Shown: positions 24,702 through 32,368 of the stretch, one piece after another
How positions within the stretch are numbered: position 1 is the stretch's first letter
Layout of the letters: every line of letters begins with the position of its first letter
Assembly (NCBI GenBank): GCA_964396655.1
Contig: CAYNFP010000005.1
Coordinates: 62,001-126,000, forward strand
Origin: CAYNFP01 sp964396655
Lineage (GTDB): Bacteria; Bacillota_I; Bacilli_A; RF39; UBA660
Length of the DNA stretch: 64,000 nt
Direction of reading: 5' to 3'
The notes under the pieces: generated by a model
What the model was told of the DNA's origin: nothing
Databases searched by the model: none
The model's input: the letters and a program-made list of their open reading frames with translations, nothing else
Translations under genes and position numbers: made by a program

Positions 24702-25841
24702 TTACTCCTCCTTTAAACCTAACATTTGTAATTCACTTATTGATTCGTTAATATTTATAGATTTTTCAACTAATGAAGTCCCTATATTTTCCCAACCCAC
24801 TAAATTACCTTTATTAAGCTCTAAAAACTCTTTGTTTACAGTAGCAACCTTTATTTCACTAAATAAACTATATGCTACTTCTATCGGATCATCAAAATTT
24901 AATGCTATACTAAATCCAGCATTAGTAAGATACCTTATAACATTAGAATGCTTTTTATAATCACTATAATTTACATATAACTTTATAATTTTTTTTACTT
25001 CTATATTCTCAATAATTCTAGATAACTTACTTATTTCTACTTCATTAGAATAAAATTCTAAATTAACAGGAAATAAAATTGTTATTTCTTTAGTTAACAT
25101 TTTAATCTTTAACGCAGTTAAAGTTGCTAGTTCATAAGATATTAAATTTAAATCATCCACTATTCTTCTAAAATATTTTTCTATATCTCTAGTTCTATAT
25201 TCATTTAATTCAGGCATTTCATATTTATAATCAACTTTATAGAATTTACCTTCTCCGTCTATTTTTATATATTCGTTTCTTGACTCTTTTGTATTTAATT
25301 CATTTAAAGAATCAAAAAATTTCTTTTCCATATTATCATTCTTTTTAACCAAACTTGTTATCTCTCTAATATTTTTACTATCTTCATTATATTTAACAAA
25401 TGTTACAGAATTAAACATAGGACTTATTATACTGCTAATATTTTTAGTCGTTACTTTATAATTATTATAAGGATAAGTAAACCTATCTAATATAACACCA
25501 GTATAAACAATTAAAGTCATTATGTAAGAACTAATTTTATAATTCTCAATTCTTAGTTCTTTAGGAATACTCTCTATGCTGCATACCAAAATTGTTTTAA
25601 ATCTATTATCACATTTAATTAAAGGCCCTAAATATTCATTATATTCATCAAAATTTTCTAAAGTTTTAAAATAATATTTATCTACATACATTGATATAAC
25701 ATCTTTTAATATGTCGTTTAATTCATTAGGAGTTTTCCATATTTGATTACTATCGTATGATAAAAGTTCATTTATTAGTTTACAATATTCATAAATTTGT
25801 TTTTTCTTTTTATTTAAATATTTATCTACTAAGTTTGCCAT
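24702..25841 (-). CDS. Unrecognised protein with an EAL-like C-terminal region
   Basis: The 379-residue protein has no signal peptide or clear membrane segment. The N-terminal ~250 residues are helical and charged, of no family I recognise. The C-terminal segment reads like a degenerate EAL barrel: LEFYSNEVEISKL, then YLTNAGFSIALNFDDPIEV in the place of the usual 'G-iaLDDFG', then EIKVATVNKEFLEL where EAL proteins have 'iKiD-f'. Catalytic acids are not all kept, so any cyclic-di-GMP role would be binding only. It is first in the McrB-like group and one base upstream of the ATPase gene. Confidence 0.5.
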   Translation of the reverse strand: MANLVDKYLNKKKKQIYEYCKLINELLSYDSNQIWKTPNELNDILKDVISMYVDKYYFKTLENFDEYNEYLGPLIKCDNRFKTILVCSIESIPKELRIENYKISSYIMTLIVYTGVILDRFTYPYNNYKVTTKNISSIISPMFNSVTFVKYNEDSKNIREITSLVKKNDNMEKKFFDSLNELNTKESRNEYIKIDGEGKFYKVDYKYEMPELNEYRTRDIEKYFRRIVDDLNLISYELATLTALKIKMLTKEITILFPVNLEFYSNEVEISKLSRIIENIEVKKIIKLYVNYSDYKKHSNVIRYLTNAGFSIALNFDDPIEVAYSLFSEIKVATVNKEFLELNKGNLVGWENIGTSLVEKSININESISELQMLGLKEE

Positions 25842-25907
25842 TATATATTACTCCCATTTTATTCTAAAAAAATTATATCATTTTAAAAATATTTATTCAA
25901 GTAAATT

Positions 25908-25941
25908 AAAAAAATAAAACTTTTTTAAAATTTTATTTTTT
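25908..25941 (-). terminator. Terminator of the glycine-rich matrix protein gene
   Basis: A long A/T-only stem (A7TA4 with T4AT6 on the plus strand) surrounds the stop codon region of 25933-28407. It is followed on the minus strand by a T tract and separates the matrix locus from the McrB-like group. Confidence 0.6.
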
Positions 25942-28407
25942 AACAAGATATATATTTTTTACATAAGCAGTACCTTCTGAACCATAATTGCCATAAACAT
26001 AAAAATGAGTTAAATCTGCTGCGCTTAAAGTTGAAGGAGTTGTAATTGTAGCTTGTTTAGTTACCCACTTATTTAAATTATTAGAAATAGTTGTAAAAGT
26101 ATACCAAACGCTCCCAAATTCCCAAGTGCTTGTACTTGAATTATAATAATAAATACCGCCAACTATTTGATGATTAATAGCATTGTCATAAATATCCATA
26201 GTTACTACATAGGTAGTACTTGAAGTTATTGTCCCAGCACTAAAAGATTGATTTATTCCAATCCATCTATTAGGTATACCTATAACTGAATTTAAATTTG
26301 GAAATACCATTACATTATATCCAAAAGGAGCATTATCAAATCTGGCGTGATAGCCTAAATTTGGTGATGTAACACCAGAATTATACCCGCCGAACCAATT
26401 TGTTGGCACTATAGCTGGATTTCTATTTAATGAATTGTCCCAAGCATATGTGGTTGTGGTATAACTTGAAAAATCACTATTAGTTAATATATTTGGATAT
26501 CTAAAAATTGGCACTAAATCAACAGACTCGTCATAAGCGCTAACTCTTTTCCCTTGGCTCGTTTCTGCATCAACATTAGCTATAACAGGAGTCCAAGTAC
26601 TATTATCGCTTGATACATATGTTGTATTATTATAATAAGTTCTTCCGCCTTCCCAATAATGCCAAACAGCCACTTCATCCAAATCATATGTTTGGGTTAA
26701 ATCAACTGTTACACATTGAAGTCCCGTAGTTGATGCGCCAGCATAAACGCTCGAAGTTATATTTCCATCTGTTATTCTACTATAAGGAGAGATTTCACTC
26801 TCTGCAACAGTCCCGGTAACTGTTTTTCCATATGCAACGTTTAAACCATTATAAATTGCTTGTAATTCCACCCAGTGACCATAAGTATTAGCCGTACTGC
26901 CGTTAACACAATCTTTTATATATCTCACATCATCTAAATCAGTATTTGTTCTTGTTGGTTTAAGTCCCACAAATGTTATTTTAGCTTTCCCATTACCACT
27001 TCTTACACCAGAAGTCATTTCAGAATTTATAAAATATTTGCCGCTATAATGAATAGTATTATTAGTTGCTGTTACTGATGATGCGCTAAATACTGCATTT
27101 ACTCCAGAATATCCACTTATAAATGATGCCCCCCCGGCACCAGAGCCCACAACACCACTATTATAAGCGGCACCACCACCACCATAGTAGCCGCCACCGC
27201 CACCACCACCATGGCCCCCATTGCTATTTCCTCCAGCACCAAATGTACCTGCATATCCATTGACAGCCCCAGCTCCACCGGCACCTCCAGTTGTTTGGGT
27301 TCCGCCACCAGCAACGGTATAAGAATATGAACCACTATTATATACTCCACCAGCATTACCTATTAAAGCGCCGCCATTACCACCGGCCGAACCGTTAATA
27401 AAACCATCGGCGCCACCACCCCCGGCTGCAGTCATAATTCTAGAATTTAGCGAAGTAGTATTATTCCAATCACCAGATACCAGTCTTATATCAGTTGCTC
27501 CGCCTCCGGATTTTGGATCGTAATTCCATCCGGCATTACCCCCACCATTAAAGGTGTTAGAACTAATTCCAGTTCCGCTTTGGCCAACATAAACATATAG
27601 ATTTTCACCTTTAGTTAAATAAATCTCACCAGAAGTATAAGCACCAGTTCCACCTAATAATGTTAATCCAGAAGAAGTACCAATACTATTGCCCCCACTG
27701 GCTCCCCATAATTCTACATTATAATAACCTGTTGCTGGAACCTCAAAAGTTTGATAATCTCCGGTATAAGAATATTCTTTTTCTAAGTCAAGCGATGCAG
27801 TATCTGCAAAAGCGTATGTGCTATGCAAACCGCTTGAATCTTCAGGATAATAATAAGCTACTGCATTTACAAGACCATAGAAAGTTTCTCCTATAAAATC
27901 ATTATCCATGTTTTCTCCGCCCCAAAGCATAAGATTTATTATTTTGCTTTCTCCGGGATCAAGAGTTATTGTATCTAACACAAATTGTGAATTTTCTCCA
28001 TAATCATCTATTGTATATTCAACATCTGTAGATAATTTATATGCAACCCTCATTTTACTGTAATCATAAGTATTGCTAGCATTTGTCCCTAAATATACAT
28101 ATACAGTTAATGTAACAGTTCCAGAATTAGTTAATATAAAAGAATATGGCGAAGTTTCTAAACCTTCCATATCTGTCATGGGATACATATCTGTTTGTAT
28201 TACATTGCCTATATTTTCTTCTGTTCCAGCGCAGCTAGAATCAGTACACATTTCAAATAATAAATCTCCGAAAGATAGAACCCCAAGTTCATTTTCCTCT
28301 ACATTCATATATATAGCGTAAGTGACACCAAAAAAAGTTATTGATATTAAAATAGCTGAAATTATTGTTATAAAGATTTCTTTTTTAATTAACTTTTTTA
28401 AGTTCAT
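25933..28407 (-). CDS. Large secreted glycine-rich / discoidin-like matrix protein
   Basis: The 824-residue protein has an N-terminal signal segment of the SipW/TasA type (hydrophobic, ending FFGVTYAIY). Residues about 40-200 form a TasA-like beta domain. A glycine-rich domain (about 225-470, with runs such as GGHGGGGGGGYYGGGG) resembles the Gly_rich_protein fold. Then comes a discoidin/F5-8C-like region (AYGKTVTG, VDLTQTYDLDEVAVWHYWEGG, VSSDNSTWTPV). The C-terminal ~190 residues look like a carbohydrate-binding beta module (ILTNSDFS...). It is probably processed by the SipW-type peptidase encoded upstream. A role in matrix or carbohydrate adhesion is inference. Confidence 0.7.
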   Translation of the reverse strand: MNLKKLIKKEIFITIISAILISITFFGVTYAIYMNVEENELGVLSFGDLLFEMCTDSSCAGTEENIGNVIQTDMYPMTDMEGLETSPYSFILTNSGTVTLTVYVYLGTNASNTYDYSKMRVAYKLSTDVEYTIDDYGENSQFVLDTITLDPGESKIINLMLWGGENMDNDFIGETFYGLVNAVAYYYPEDSSGLHSTYAFADTASLDLEKEYSYTGDYQTFEVPATGYYNVELWGASGGNSIGTSSGLTLLGGTGAYTSGEIYLTKGENLYVYVGQSGTGISSNTFNGGGNAGWNYDPKSGGGATDIRLVSGDWNNTTSLNSRIMTAAGGGGADGFINGSAGGNGGALIGNAGGVYNSGSYSYTVAGGGTQTTGGAGGAGAVNGYAGTFGAGGNSNGGHGGGGGGGYYGGGGAAYNSGVVGSGAGGASFISGYSGVNAVFSASSVTATNNTIHYSGKYFINSEMTSGVRSGNGKAKITFVGLKPTRTNTDLDDVRYIKDCVNGSTANTYGHWVELQAIYNGLNVAYGKTVTGTVAESEISPYSRITDGNITSSVYAGASTTGLQCVTVDLTQTYDLDEVAVWHYWEGGRTYYNNTTYVSSDNSTWTPVIANVDAETSQGKRVSAYDESVDLVPIFRYPNILTNSDFSSYTTTTYAWDNSLNRNPAIVPTNWFGGYNSGVTSPNLGYHARFDNAPFGYNVMVFPNLNSVIGIPNRWIGINQSFSAGTITSSTTYVVTMDIYDNAINHQIVGGIYYYNSSTSTWEFGSVWYTFTTISNNLNKWVTKQATITTPSTLSAADLTHFYVYGNYGSEGTAYVKNIYLVKK

Positions 28408-28471
28408 GAAATTCTCCTATATTTTTCCACTATAATTTTACAATAAAAAGATATCAAAATCAATGTTATAT

Positions 28472-28510
28472 AAAAATAAAATTTGCTAAATAACAGCAAA
28501 TTTTATTTTT
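28472..28510 (-). terminator. Intrinsic terminator overlapping the end of the small membrane protein gene
   Basis: A 16-bp perfect stem (28472-28487 with 28495-28510) around a seven-base loop includes the last codons and stop of the gene at 28486-28986, with A/T tracts at each side. Confidence 0.75.
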
Positions 28511-28986
28511 ATATTTTTATCTTTTTTTAAATCTTTTGTCCATACGTAATAATAATATTTAATGGTTTCTTTAGAATTAATCTCTTTTTCATCTATTTTA
28601 AAATAAATATATTCATCTGTATTATCATAATATAAATCTTTTAATTGACTTACTTTCGTACCATTAGAAAATAAAATATTATCATAATTAGTTCCTACTT
28701 TTAATAAAAGATATATGTTATATGAATCTTTTTCGTTTTTATAAGATGTAATAAAAGCCATATTTCTTTCACGTATTGCTTCTTCATAAGTTTCTGCATA
28801 AATATATTTTTTTGAATTAGTTATCACTACTTCACTATCTTTTATATTAGAATAATGATTTGCAACTTTTGCTAAAGTTGGATTACTAATATATTCCCAC
28901 AAAGGAATAGTTGCCATAAGAAATGTTACAATTAACACTATTTCTAATAATAATTTTTTAATTTCAAAATTAATTTTACTTTTCAT
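28486..28986 (-). CDS. Small membrane-anchored protein of the SipW/TasA-like locus
   Basis: The start is ATG 28986 (GGGGG at proper spacing), not the upstream in-frame TTG, giving 166 residues. A transmembrane helix (about 14-33) is followed by an extracytoplasmic domain of ~130 residues rich in Tyr, Lys and Asn with strand-like segments. I recognise no family. It lies between the signal peptidase gene and the glycine-rich matrix gene, with its own upstream and downstream terminators, so it may be separately transcribed. It may be a matrix assembly factor; this is a guess from position. Confidence 0.6.
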   Translation of the reverse strand: MKSKINFEIKKLLLEIVLIVTFLMATIPLWEYISNPTLAKVANHYSNIKDSEVVITNSKKYIYAETYEEAIRERNMAFITSYKNEKDSYNIYLLLKVGTNYDNILFSNGTKVSQLKDLYYDNTDEYIYFKIDEKEINSKETIKYYYYVWTKDLKKDKNIKIKFAVI

Positions 28987-29000
28987 ATTAACCCCCAAAA

Positions 29001-29031
29001 TAAAAAGTGGTTAATATTATACCACTTTTAT
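29001..29031 (-). terminator. Terminator after the SipW-type signal peptidase gene
   Basis: On the minus strand AAAAGTGGT and ACCACTTTT pair around a nine-base loop, followed by more T. It begins 10 bases after the stop of the signal peptidase gene. Confidence 0.78.
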
Positions 29032-29041
29032 ATACATTTGT

Positions 29042-30145
29042 CTAATTGTTATCGTTATTATTAGTTTTATCTTCTTCTGGATTATAATTTTGATTTCTAA
29101 ATTCCCTTGAATTATAATAACTTAAATAATCACTGTTTTCTTCTTTGTTAACTTCTGGTTCTTGACTCAAAACTTCATTTTCAATATTTTGAGAATTCAT
29201 CAAAGTTTTATCATAAGAAAAATAGTTATCATCAATTTTATCAACCTCTTCATTTATGTATTCATTATTGTTATTATAATTTCCTAAACTAACATAATCA
29301 TTATTTGAAGAATCTGTTTCATCTATATTAATAATTTCTTCATTTTCAAGAATTTCTACTTCAGGTTCTTTATTATAATTATAAATTTCACTTTTTATTT
29401 CTTCTTCTCTATTATAAAAATTTGGTTCTTCTTTATATAAATCTGTTTCTATTTCTGATTCTTTATTATAATTATCTGTCATTAATTCTTCTTTAGGATT
29501 ATCAACTTTTGGTTCTTCTTTGTATAAGTCTGTTACCGTTCCTATATTTTCTTCACTTTTTGGTTTATTATCTTGCTTTTGATATGTTAATATCTTTTGC
29601 TTTATAACTATCAATTTTATTATTTTATAAATATCATAAGAAATTATTGCTAGAGCCGGAATTAATATTGCTATTAACCATCCACCCTTGCTTCCTAAAA
29701 AGAATTGAACTCTTCCTAGTTGAGGAATTTTAAAATATACTTTTCCTACAATTTTATCTTGAGTAATTGTTTCTGCATCTATTGCGGGATTATAGTCACC
29801 TTTAGTTTTAAAATTATATTGAGTTCCATTTTGAATTACCTGAATTACTCTGTGAGTAACTGTTATTCCATTAACATTTGGATTATTTGAATAAAAGGTT
29901 ATAACGTCACCAACTTTAATTTTAGAAGGCTCAGTTTTTACCGATACAACAACATCGTATACATTTATACTAGGCGTCATACTAGGACTTATAATTGTAA
30001 ATAGATTAACCGGAGGTGTTGCATTATTGCTTTTAGCAATCTTTGTTGTTACAAAAACAAACAACAATGCCAGACCACATACAATTAATATTGTTAATAA
30101 TGTATAAGTAATTGTTTTAGCAAAATATTTTAAAACCTTTTTCAT
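29042..30145 (-). CDS. sipW: SipW-type (ER-type) signal peptidase I with long acidic tail
   Basis: It cleaves signal peptides of TasA-like proteins at the outer membrane face. In this 367-residue protein, transmembrane helix one is about 12-35 and the catalytic Ser55 is in ISPSMTP. His98 in VTHRV replaces the Lys of ordinary bacterial peptidases, as in SipW and eukaryotic ER peptidases. Then come KTKGDYNPAID and a second membrane segment near 155-185. An Asn/Glu/Asp/Tyr-rich tail of about 170 residues follows, with repeated EEP/NKE/NYN blocks; ordinary SipW lacks it. Substrates are most likely the products of the adjacent genes. Confidence 0.9.
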   Translation of the reverse strand: MKKVLKYFAKTITYTLLTILIVCGLALLFVFVTTKIAKSNNATPPVNLFTIISPSMTPSINVYDVVVSVKTEPSKIKVGDVITFYSNNPNVNGITVTHRVIQVIQNGTQYNFKTKGDYNPAIDAETITQDKIVGKVYFKIPQLGRVQFFLGSKGGWLIAILIPALAIISYDIYKIIKLIVIKQKILTYQKQDNKPKSEENIGTVTDLYKEEPKVDNPKEELMTDNYNKESEIETDLYKEEPNFYNREEEIKSEIYNYNKEPEVEILENEEIINIDETDSSNNDYVSLGNYNNNNEYINEEVDKIDDNYFSYDKTLMNSQNIENEVLSQEPEVNKEENSDYLSYYNSREFRNQNYNPEEDKTNNNDNN

Positions 30146-30159
30146 TTATTCTTTTCTCC

Positions 30160-30765
30160 TTAATCTTCATATATACTTCTATCATGTGTATACTTTTTTG
30201 ATTCTACCGATAATTTACCAGCAAATTCTTTACTTTGGTTTGAATTTTGATTACTATCCATTTCATTAAGCCCAATAGTGAATGTGTAAGTATGAATATC
30301 TCCCCCCGCTTTTAAAACCCCTGTTCCTATAATATGTTCTCCAACTCCGGGGACCTCTTCAGAAACATTAGTTGTTGTCGTACCACTATTATTTGAAGTT
30401 CCATTTAATGTATATGTAAATTCATTTTCAAATTGTTGTATAAACGTATTAGCAGTAATTGTTAAATATATAGTATAATCTATATCAACAGTGTTTTCCG
30501 ATGCTGTTATAGAGAAAACTTTAGAAATTCTTTCATTTTCTTCCATCGGGTATATATTTTCTGCATTAATTTCATTTCCATCTGTAAAAGTAACAGTTCC
30601 AAGATTAGCTACATTTACTACTATACTTGAAGCTTGTTCATTTCCGGTAACGACAATACTAAAGAAAGCATATGTTATCCCAAACATTGCCAATATGAAT
30701 AAAAATACAGTTACTATTGATAAAAACAACGTTTTATTAATGGTATTAATGTTGAGATTTTTCAT
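30160..30765 (-). CDS. TasA/CalY-like SipW-dependent protein, copy 3
   Basis: The 201-residue protein has the signal region TVFLFILAMFGITYAFFSIVVTGNEQASSIVV, which has the camelysin/TasA layout: hydrophobic core, G-x-T-Y-A-F/Y-F, then a V-x-G-N-E-x-A-S-S-x-V-V strand. The mature part is a beta-sandwich-like domain ending near KLSVESKKY. It is one of three tandem paralogues and lies 14 bases upstream of the sipW-type gene, so probably in one transcript with it. Such proteins form extracellular fibres in Bacillus; fibre formation here is inferred. Confidence 0.8.
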   Translation of the reverse strand: MKNLNINTINKTLFLSIVTVFLFILAMFGITYAFFSIVVTGNEQASSIVVNVANLGTVTFTDGNEINAENIYPMEENERISKVFSITASENTVDIDYTIYLTITANTFIQQFENEFTYTLNGTSNNSGTTTTNVSEEVPGVGEHIIGTGVLKAGGDIHTYTFTIGLNEMDSNQNSNQSKEFAGKLSVESKKYTHDRSIYED

Positions 30766-30794
30766 ACTATACCCCTATTATCAATTTTAACAAA

Positions 30795-30827
30795 AAAAAA
30801 TATATATTTCAATATTATATATTTTTT
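30795..30827 (-). terminator. Hairpin after TasA-like copy 2
   Basis: A6(TA)3 and (TA)3T6 arms around a nine-base loop overlap the stop of the gene at 30826, with a T run on the minus strand before copy 3 begins. The stem has no G-C pair, so it would be weak. Confidence 0.5.
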
Positions 30828-31431
30828 ATTGCTCTGACCAAACCTCTCCACTAGAAGTATATCTTACGCTATCATCAACTTCTACTCTTAGTTTTCCAAT
30901 AAAATTTAAGCCTTGAGCGGTATTTTGATTAGAGTTATTTTCAATTAAACCTATTCTATAAGTATATGTATGAGTATCATTTCCATACAAAGTTCCTGTA
31001 AAAATAGGGGCTGAACTCGAAGGTGAAGGAACAGTTGCATCAAGTGTACCCAAAACAGAAAATTCACTCTCACTTGTTTTTGTTGAAGATACTATTTTAT
31101 GTTGAAATTCATCGATTGAATTTGTTGCAAACTCATTTACAGTTTGGTCTAAATATACATTATATTGAATACCAACTTCAACCTCTCCTGTAGTATTTTT
31201 TATAGTAAATGTTTTTTCCATATAATCACCAGGATAAGCTTCTAATATACTAATCTCCTGACCATCTTCAAATATTACTTGTCCTAAAACCGCTGTTCTC
31301 ACCATAACACTTGAAGCTTCTTCATTTCCTTTTACTGTAATTGTGAAGTACGCAAATGTAGCTCCAACCACGGCAAAAAATAAAGTTGCAATAGAAATAA
31401 CAGTTAAAATTGTTGTTTGTTTCTTACTCAT
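30826..31431 (-). CDS. TasA/CalY-like SipW-dependent protein, copy 2
   Basis: The 201-residue paralogue has the signal region FFAVVGATFAYFTITVKGNEEASSVMV. The mature domain shows the same order of strands as the neighbours (VIFEDGQEISILEAYPGD, then KTFTIKNTTGEVEVGIQYNVYL, then a HTYTYRIGLIENNSNQN segment near the end). It is separated from copy 3 by 60 bases with a weak hairpin and from copy 1 by 108 bases with a terminator, so each copy may be tuned separately. Confidence 0.8.
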   Translation of the reverse strand: MSKKQTTILTVISIATLFFAVVGATFAYFTITVKGNEEASSVMVRTAVLGQVIFEDGQEISILEAYPGDYMEKTFTIKNTTGEVEVGIQYNVYLDQTVNEFATNSIDEFQHKIVSSTKTSESEFSVLGTLDATVPSPSSSAPIFTGTLYGNDTHTYTYRIGLIENNSNQNTAQGLNFIGKLRVEVDDSVRYTSSGEVWSEQ

Positions 31432-31497
31432 TTTTAATTCTTACCTTTCTTTTTTATTTTAACACATTATATTTTTTTTTCAAGATTTTTTGGCATA

Positions 31498-31527
31498 AAA
31501 AAAGTAGTTTTACACTACCCTTTATTT
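31498..31527 (-). terminator. Terminator after TasA-like copy 1
   Basis: On the minus strand a short GTAGT/ACTAC stem is followed by seven T, just after the stop of the gene at 31540. Confidence 0.55.
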
Positions 31528-31539
31528 TTAATATTTCAA

Positions 31540-32160
31540 TTATTCAACGTAATTCTTCCAACTACTAGTTTCTGCATCCCAAGTACGTTTGCCTGAGCCT
31601 GGAGCTACATCAACTTTTAACACTCCGGAAAAAGCTTTCCCTTGTGCCGCATTTTGATCAGAACCTGTTTCAGCAAGAGTTATTACAAATGTATATGAAT
31701 GAGTATCTACCCCATTTAATACACCCGCATCACTTAATTCATTGTCTCCGGTAGTTGAAGGAACCACTTGATCAGTAAGTGCGATTGTTGTTCCACCCTT
31801 ACTTGTTGTTCCTGTTAAAGTATATTTAAACGCACCGTCAGCAACAGAAGTTATTGTATTAGTTGTAACATTTAAAAATATTGCATATGAAATAAGATCG
31901 GTAGCACCTTCCGTAGTATTGGCTACTGTAAAGTGTTTTGTAGCTGACCATCCCGGATAAATTTCACTAATACTTACATTATCTCCATCCGTAAATACAA
32001 CATTACCAACAACAGCAGTGTTTACTACTATACTTGAAGCTTGTTCGTTACCTTGTACAGTAATACTGAAGTAGGCGAATGTAGCACCAACTATTGCTAC
32101 TAATAAAGTTGCAACACCTACAACCGATAGAAAAATTGATTGACCTCTCTGATTTTCCAT
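31540..32160 (-). CDS. TasA/CalY-like SipW-dependent protein, copy 1
   Basis: The 206-residue protein is the first of three tandem copies. The signal region TLLVAIVGATFAYFSITVQGNEQASSIVV is the clearest match to the camelysin/TasA type. The mature domain includes VVFTDGDNVSISEIYPGW, KHFTVANTTEG and HSYTFVITLAETGSDQNAAQGKAF-like strands. DNA encoding the ASSIVVN strand is nearly identical to that in copy 3, showing recent common origin. SD GGAGG lies 11 bases before the ATG. It is likely the major structural subunit because it comes first and has its own terminator. Confidence 0.82.
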   Translation of the reverse strand: MENQRGQSIFLSVVGVATLLVAIVGATFAYFSITVQGNEQASSIVVNTAVVGNVVFTDGDNVSISEIYPGWSATKHFTVANTTEGATDLISYAIFLNVTTNTITSVADGAFKYTLTGTTSKGGTTIALTDQVVPSTTGDNELSDAGVLNGVDTHSYTFVITLAETGSDQNAAQGKAFSGVLKVDVAPGSGKRTWDAETSSWKNYVE

Positions 32161-32368
32161 CCTTTCGATTACCTCCTTTATAATAACATTTTAGCACATT
32201 TTTAATCGATTTCAATAGTTTTTTTAATTTTAATACAAAAAACAACTTTTTTTGCGTTTTTTTTATTTAAAAACTTTAATTATTTTTTTAAATAAAAATT
32301 TTTAAAATTTTAGATTTTTTTATTTAATTTTTTATGATAAACTTATTAAAGTGAGGTATTTGTGATAT

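Noticed and set aside
32210..32340. Replication-origin-like AT-rich stretch upstream of yfhO
   Set aside because: It is very AT-rich but has no DnaA-box cluster and no dnaA/dnaN genes nearby; it is more likely the spacer between divergent promoters.
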